The notes beneath the pieces are model-generated. The model was not told the DNA's origin and did no database searches. It saw only the letters and a list, made by a program, of their open reading frames with translations. Shown here in pieces: positions 57,113 through 64,000 of a stretch of 64,000 nt of DNA. Numbering within the stretch: position 1 is the first letter of the stretch; the number at the start of each line of letters is the position of its first letter. The translations under genes and the position numbers were made by a program. The stretch spans positions 182,501 to 246,500 of the forward strand of contig JAODUO010000428.1 in NCBI GenBank assembly GCA_025642075.2, read 5' to 3'. The stretch comes from Ridgeia piscesae (taxonomy: Eukaryota; Annelida; Polychaeta; Sabellida; Siboglinidae).

Positions 57113-59570
57113 ATAGGTGGACACCAGTGGAAATATGGATACAGTGGAAATATGGACACCAGTGGAAATATGGACACCAGTGGAAATATGGATACAGTGG
57201 AAATATGGACACCAGTGGAAATATGGATACAGTGGAAATATGGACACCAGTGGAAATATGGACACCAGTGGAAATATGGACACCAGTGGAAATATGGACA
57301 CCAGTGGAAATATGGATACAGTGGAAATATGGACACCAGTGGAAGTATGGACACCAGTGGAAATATGGACACCAGTGGAAATATGGACACCAGTGGAAAT
57401 ATGGATACAGTGGAAATATGGACACCAGGGTTTGGAAGGGTATGGACACCAGTGGAAATATGGACACCAGTGGAAATATGGACACCAGTGGAAATATGGA
57501 CACCAGTGGAAATATGGATACCAGTGGAAATATGGACACCAGTGGAAATATGGACACCAGTGGAAATATGGACACCAGTGGAAATATGGACACCAGTGGA
57601 AATATGGACACCAGTGGAAATATGGACACCAGTGGAAATATGGACACCAGTGGAAATATGGATACAGTGGAAATATGGACACCAGTGGAAATATGGATAC
57701 AGTGGAAATATGGACACCAGTGGAAATATGGACACCAGTGGAAATATGGACACCAGTGGAAATATGGACACCAGTGGAAATATGGACACCAGTGGAAATA
57801 TGGATACCAGTGGAAATATGGACACCAGTGGAAATATGGATACAGTGGAAATATGGACACCAGTGGAAATATGGATACAGTGGAAATATGGACACCAGTG
57901 GAAATATGGATACAGTGGAAATATGGACACCAGTGGAAGTATGGACACCAGTGGAAATATGGACACCAGTGGAAATATGGACACCAGTGGAAATATGGAT
58001 ACAGTGGAAATATGGACACCAGTGGAATATGGATACAGTGGAAATATGGACACCAGTGGAAATATGGACACCAGTGGAAATATGGACACCAGTGGAAATA
58101 TGGACACCAGTGGAAATATGGACACCAGTGGAAATATGGATACCAGTGGAAATATGGACACCAGTGGAAATATGGATACAGTGGAAATATGGACACCAGT
58201 GGAAATATGGACACCAGTGGAAATATGGACACCAGTGGAAATATGGACACCAGTGGAAATATGGACACCAGTGGAAATATGGATACCAGTGGAAATATGG
58301 ACACCAGTGGAAATATGGATACAGTGGAAATATGGACACCAGTGGAATATGGATACAGTGGAAATATGGACACCAGTGGAAATATGGACACCAGTGGAAA
58401 TATGGACACCAGTGGAAATATGGATACAGTGGAAATATGGACACCAGTGGAAGTATGGATACAGTGGAAATATGGACACCAGTGGAAATATGGATACAGT
58501 GGAAATATGGACACCAGTGGAAGTATGGATACAGTGGAAATATGGACACCAGTGGAAATATGGATACAGTGGAAATATGGACACCAGTGGAAATATGGAT
58601 ACAGTTGAAATATGGACACCAGTTGAAATATGGACACCAGTGGAAATATGGACACCAGTTGAAATATGGACACCAGTGGAAATATGGACACCAGTGGAAG
58701 TATGGATACAGTGGAAATATGGACACCAGTTGAAATATGGACACCAGTGGAAATATGGACACCAGTGGAAATATGGATACAGTGGAAATATGGACACCAG
58801 TGGAAGTATGGATACAGTGGAAATATGGACACCAGTGGAAATATGGACACCAGTGGAAATATGGACACCAGTGGAAATATGGACACCAGTGGAAATATGG
58901 ACACCAGTGGAAATATGAACACCAGTGGAAATATGGATACAGTGGAAATATGGACACCAGTGGAAATATGGACACCAGTGGAAATATGGACACCAGTGGA
59001 AATATGGACACCAGTGGAAGTATGGATACAGTGGAAATATGGACACCAGTGGAAATATGGATACAGTGGAAATATGGACACCAGTTGAAATATGGACACC
59101 AGTGGAAATATGGACACCAGTGGAAATATGGATACAGTGGAAATATGGACACCAGTGGAAGTATGGATACAGTGGAAATATGGACACCAGTGGAAATATG
59201 GACACCAGTGGAAATATGGACACCAGTGGAAATATGAACAGTGGAAATATGGACACCAGTGGAAATATGGACACCAGTGGAAATATGGACACCAGTGGAA
59301 ATATGGACACCAGTGGAAATATGGAACCCGTGAAATATGGAACCAGTGGAAATATGGACACCAGTGGAAATATGGATACAGTGGAAATATGGACACCAGT
59401 GGAAATATGGACACCAGTGGAAATATGGACACCAGTGGAAGTATGGATACAGTGAAAATATGGACACCAGTGGAAATATGGACACCAGTGGAAATATGAA
59501 CACCAGTTGAAATATGGACACCAGTTGAAATATGGACACCACTGGAAATATGCACCTCAGTGGAAGTATA
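57113..59570. repeat. 17/18-bp minisatellite, ~138 copies
   Basis: Mixture of GGACACCAGTGGAAATAT (18 bp) and GGATACAGTGGAAATAT (17 bp) units with rare GAAGTAT and TTGAAAT variants. The 17-bp units rotate the frame, giving frames of up to 864 residues. Not a gene. Confidence 0.97.
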
Positions 59571-60070
59571 GACCACATTTTAAATTTGTACAAAAAAGTG
59601 TAAATATACACGCCACTGTATATGTGGACATTGTCAGTGGAAATGTGGAAGAATGGAAATGTAGACATGAGTGGAAATGTGGACTTCAGTTACATGTGGA
59701 CAGTGGTGGGAATGTGGAAGCAACGACAAGAAAATATCCTTTGACAGGATCATTACACTTGAAATAATCCATCTTCCATGTGAACTCTATACAAACATGA
59801 CTTCAAACAACCAGACATCAAGTGTTATAAACAAATATGGCTTCCAACACCCAGACATCAAGTGTTATAAACAAACATGGCTTCCAACACCCAGATATCA
59901 AGTGTTATAAACAAACATGTGCACAGCTGTGCGTATTGCAATCATCCATTTGATGTGTAACATAAACCAGCTCAGTATCACTCTACATCAGTGGGCACAA
60001 GCAGAGCTCTGTCATTTCAGCTGCATCTGGTGTGTACCTGCTTCTGAACCCAGGCTACAGTGACATGACT
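59571..60070. other. Array edge and 40-bp triplicate
   Basis: 59571-59720 has decaying units of the previous array. 59795-59918 has three ~40-bp units with CCAGACATCAAGTGTTATAA and ACAAACATGGCTTCCAACAC. Confidence 0.8.
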
Positions 60071-60074
60071 GAGT

Positions 60075-60490
60075 CGCCAGTGGAATGAGACAGTAACATG
60101 ACTGAGTGGAATGAGACTAACATGACTTATAACCCAGTGGAATGAGACAGTAACATGACTTATTACCCAGTGGAATGAGACTATAACATGACTTATTACC
60201 CAGTGGAATGAGACAGTAACATGACTTATTACCCAGTGGAATGAGACAGTAACATGACTTATTACCCAGTGGAATGAGACTATAACATGACTTATTACCC
60301 AGTGGAATGAGACAGTAACATGACTTATTACCCAGTGGAATGAGACTATAACATGACTTATTACCCAGTGGAATGAGACAGTAACATGACTTATTACCCA
60401 GTGGAATGAGACTATAACATGACTTATTACCCAGTGGAATGAGACAGTAACATGACTTATTACCCAGTCTAATGAGACAGCAACATGACT
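60075..60490. repeat. 33-bp minisatellite, ~12 copies
   Basis: Unit CCAGTGGAATGAGACAGTAA plus CATGACTTATTAC, with GACTATAAC alternating with GACAGTAAC. Confidence 0.95.
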
Positions 60491-61060
60491 TTACCTCCTG
60501 ACCTGGTTAATGGATAAACAAACCAGGAGGATTATGAAGCCACTCAAAACAATTCCACTCGTGAACCTAACTCTAAGACAATAATCCCTGTAAGACAATA
60601 ATCCCAGCTGCCTCTACCTAGCGGCACTGTGGCTGTAATAACTCCAGTTACCGTCCGTTCCCAGCAGTTAACTGGCTGCCATTATTATGGAAACCGCAAC
60701 ACAAATTAGAAATGGATTGCTACTGTAAGTATTGTATTTAACAATTTCACAACGGCATTCCATCGCAGCGTCTGAAGTTACTGGCTACACAAGCAAAACA
60801 CTGTCCACATATCCGCCACACTCAAACAACATGGCCAGAAAATTGAAAGCAAACACCACAAAAAAACTAATTATTGGAACAACTAAAATTTCAATGTAAA
60901 CAGATCTCCTAGTGCTTCCAGGCGTCTGTACAATCAACATTCTACACAGTCCCACAGCTCGCTCGTAGCTCGTAGCTACTCACCACTCACCACACATGCT
61001 TCTAGATCATTGTGAACCTTTTTTAACCTAGAAAATTGATCAATGCAGAATGACATGATT
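60491..61060. other. Unique sequence without recognised gene
   Basis: Nothing coding recognised. Donor-like plus-strand CTACT/GTAAGT near 60727 is isolated. Confidence 0.4.
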
Positions 61061-64000
61061 TCCGTCAGGCATTGGAGTACTACAGATGCACCAATGCCAC
61101 TGTCAGATATAACACTACAGACGCACCAATGCCACTGTCAGACATAACACTACAGACGCACCAGTGCGACTGTCAGATATAACACTACGGATGCACCAGT
61201 GCGACTGTCAGATATAACACTACAAACACACCAGTGCCACTGTCAGATATAACACTACAAACACACCAGTGCCACTGTCATGTATAACACTACAGACACA
61301 CCAGTGCCACTGTCAGATATAACACTACAGACACACCAGTGCCGCTGTCATGTATAACACTACAAACACACCAGTGCCGCTGTCAGATATAACACTACAA
61401 ACACACCAGTGCCACTGTCAGATATAACACTACAAACACACCAGTGCCACTGTCAGATATAACACTACAAACACACCAGTGCCACTGTCAGATATAACAC
61501 TACAAACACACCAGTGCCACTGTCAGATATAACACTACAAACACACCAGTGCCACTGTCATGTATAACACTACAGACACACCAGTGCCACTGTCAGATAT
61601 AACACTACAGACACACCAGTGCCGCTGTCATGTATAACACTACAAACACACCAGTGCCACTGTCAGATATAACACTACAGACACACCAGTGCCACTGTCA
61701 GATATAACACTACAAACACACCAGTGCCACTGTCAGATATAACACTACAGACACACCAGTGCCACTGTCAGATATAACACTACAAACACACCAGTGCCAC
61801 TGTCATGTATAACACTACAGACACACCAGTGCCACTGTCATGTATAACACTACAAACACACCAGTGCCACTGTCAGATATAACACTACAGACACACCAGT
61901 GCCACTGTCATGTATAACACTACAGACGCACCAGTGCCACTGTCAGATATAACACTACAGACACACCAGTGCCACTGTCAGTATAACACTACAGACACAC
62001 CAGTGCCGCTGTCATGTATAACACTACAGACACACCAGTGCCACTGTCAGATATAACACTACAGACACACCAGTGCCACTGTCAGATATAACACTACAGA
62101 CACACCAGTGCCACTGTCATGTATAACACTACAGACACACCAGTGCCACTGTCAGATATAACACTACAGACACACCAGTGCCACTGTCAGATATAACACT
62201 ACAGACACACCAGTGCCACTGTCATGTATAACACTACAGACACACCAGTGCCACTGTCAGATATAACACTACAGACACACCAGTGCCACTGTCAGATATA
62301 ACACTACAGACACACCAGTGCCACTGTCAGTATAACACTACAGACACACCAGTGCCACTGTCAGATATAACACTACAGACACACCAGTGCCACTGTCAGA
62401 TATAACACTACAGACACACCAGTGCCACTGTCATGTATAACACTACAGACACACCAGTGCCACTGTCAGTATAACACTACAGACACACCAGTGCCACTGT
62501 CATGTATAACACTACAGACACACCAGTGCCACTGTCATGTATAACACTACAGACACACCAGTGCCACTGTCAGTATAACACTACAGACACACCAGTGCCA
62601 CTGTCAGATATAACACTACAAACACACCAGTGCCACTGTCAGATATAACACTACAGACACACCAGTGCCACTGTCATGTATAACCCTACAGACACACCAG
62701 TGCCACTGTCAGATATAACACTACAGACACACCAGTGCCACTGTCAGTATAACACTACAGACACACCAGTGCCACTGTCAGATATAACACTACAGACACA
62801 CCAGTGCCACTGTCATGTATAACACTACAGACACACCAGTGCCACTGTCAGATATAACACTACAGACACACCAGTGCCCTGTCAGTATAACACTACAGAC
62901 ACACCAGTGCCACTGTCAGATATAACACTACAGACACACCAGTGCCACTGTCATGTATAACACTACAGACACACCAGTGCCACTGTCAGATATAACACTA
63001 CAGACACACCAGTGCCACTGTCAGTATAACACTACAGACACACCAGTGCCACTGTCATGTATAACACTACAGACACACCAGTGCCACTGTCAGATATAAC
63101 ACTACAGACACACCAGTGCCACTGTCAGTATAACACTACAGACACACCAGTGCCACTGTCAGATATAACACTACAGACACACCAGTGCCACTGTCAGTAT
63201 AACACTACAGACACACCAGTGCCACTGTCAGATATAACACTACAGACACACCAGTGCCACTGTCAGTATAACCCTACAAAACCAGTGCCACTGTCATGTA
63301 TAACACTACAGACACACCAGTGCCACTGTCAGATATAACACTACAGACACACCAGTGCCACTGTCAGTATAACACTACAGACACACCAGTGCCACTGTCA
63401 GATATAACACTACAGACACACCAGTGCCACTGTCAGTATAACACTACAGACACACCAGTGCCACTGTCAGATATAACACTACAGACACACCAGTGCCACT
63501 GTCATGTATAACACTACAGACACACCAGTGCCACTGTCAGATATAACACTACAGACACACCAGTGCCACTGTCAGATATAACACTACAGACACACCAGTG
63601 CCACTGTCATGTATAACACTACAGACACACCAGTGCCACTGTCAGTATAACACTACAGACACACCAGTGCCACTGTCAGTATAACACTACAAACACACCA
63701 GTGCCACTGTCAGATATAACACTACAGACACACCAGTGCCACTGTCATGTATAACACTACAGACACACCAGTGCCACTGTCAGATATAACACTACAGACA
63801 CACCAGTGCCACTGTCATGTATAACACTACAAACACACCAGTGCCACTGTCAGATATAACACTACAGACACACCAGTGCCACTGTCATGTATAACCCTAC
63901 AGACACACCAGTGCCACTGTCATGTATAACACTACAGACACACCAGTGCCACTGTCAGATATAACACTACAGACACACCAGTGCCACTGTCATGTATAAC
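61061..64000. repeat. 35/33-bp minisatellite, ~85 copies, runs off window
   Basis: Common core ATAACACTACAGACACACCA plus GTGCCACTGTC, preceded by AGAT, ATGT or AG, giving 35- or 33-bp units. Left units carry more variants (ACAAACACA, GCCGCTGTC, GTGCGACTG); right units are homogeneous. It continues beyond the window. Confidence 0.97.

Noticed and set aside
57017..59668. Overlapping frames of 493-864 residues as a repeat-protein gene
   Set aside because: They occur in many frames and on both strands, begin and end with the array, and lack any non-repeat coding context.

Overview
This is animal nuclear DNA. It has multi-exon genes with GT-AG introns, a polyubiquitin gene with an intron just before its ATG, CR1-type LINEs, a tRNA-derived SINE, a MITE and very dense micro- and minisatellites. 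The fibrinogen-domain receptors, the CR1 elements with an esterase-type ORF1 and the repeat load fit a marine invertebrate, for example a mollusc or another lophotrochozoan. The species cannot be fixed from sequence alone.

All three recognised host loci are on the minus strand. (1) Polyubiquitin, 759-4412: 16 perfect head-to-tail ubiquitins plus a terminal Asn, a ~4.1 kb 5'UTR intron and a TATA/CCAAT promoter near 8.6 kb. A 5'-truncated CR1 LINE (8.75-11.2 kb) abuts this promoter. (2) Two tandem paralogous four-exon genes, A (14596-18177) and B (19963-26258). Each encodes a signal peptide, a fibrinogen-related domain (FReD), a four-Cys stalk, one transmembrane helix and a long cytoplasmic tail. 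All splice phases close (421 and 433 aa). The extracellular parts are nearly identical; the tails are strongly diverged. (3) A twelve-coding-exon gene (35864-51689) of the GRAMD2A/GRAMD2B family, with a GRAM domain and a C-terminal membrane anchor, reconstructed as 373 aa. Its 5' end is not resolved.

Between (2) and (3) lie a SINE (26.4-26.7 kb), several minisatellites and a near full-length CR1 LINE (28.6-32.6 kb) with PHD-like/esterase ORF1 and endonuclease/RT ORF2, broken by frameshifts and a 63-bp snap-back palindrome. From 36 kb on, nearly every GRAMD2B intron carries its own minisatellite. Two of these arrays are tandem copies of the gene's own splice sites: a 40-bp unit copying the exon-7 acceptor and a 31-bp unit copying the exon-10 donor. 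A third is an array of 14 intact CTCF-consensus-like sites. From 52 to 64 kb the window is almost entirely tandem repeat, including a 2.4 kb array open in most frames and a 35-bp array that runs off the right end.

The most interesting items are the tandem membrane FReD receptors with swapped-looking tails, the splice-site-derived minisatellites, and the CTCF-like array.
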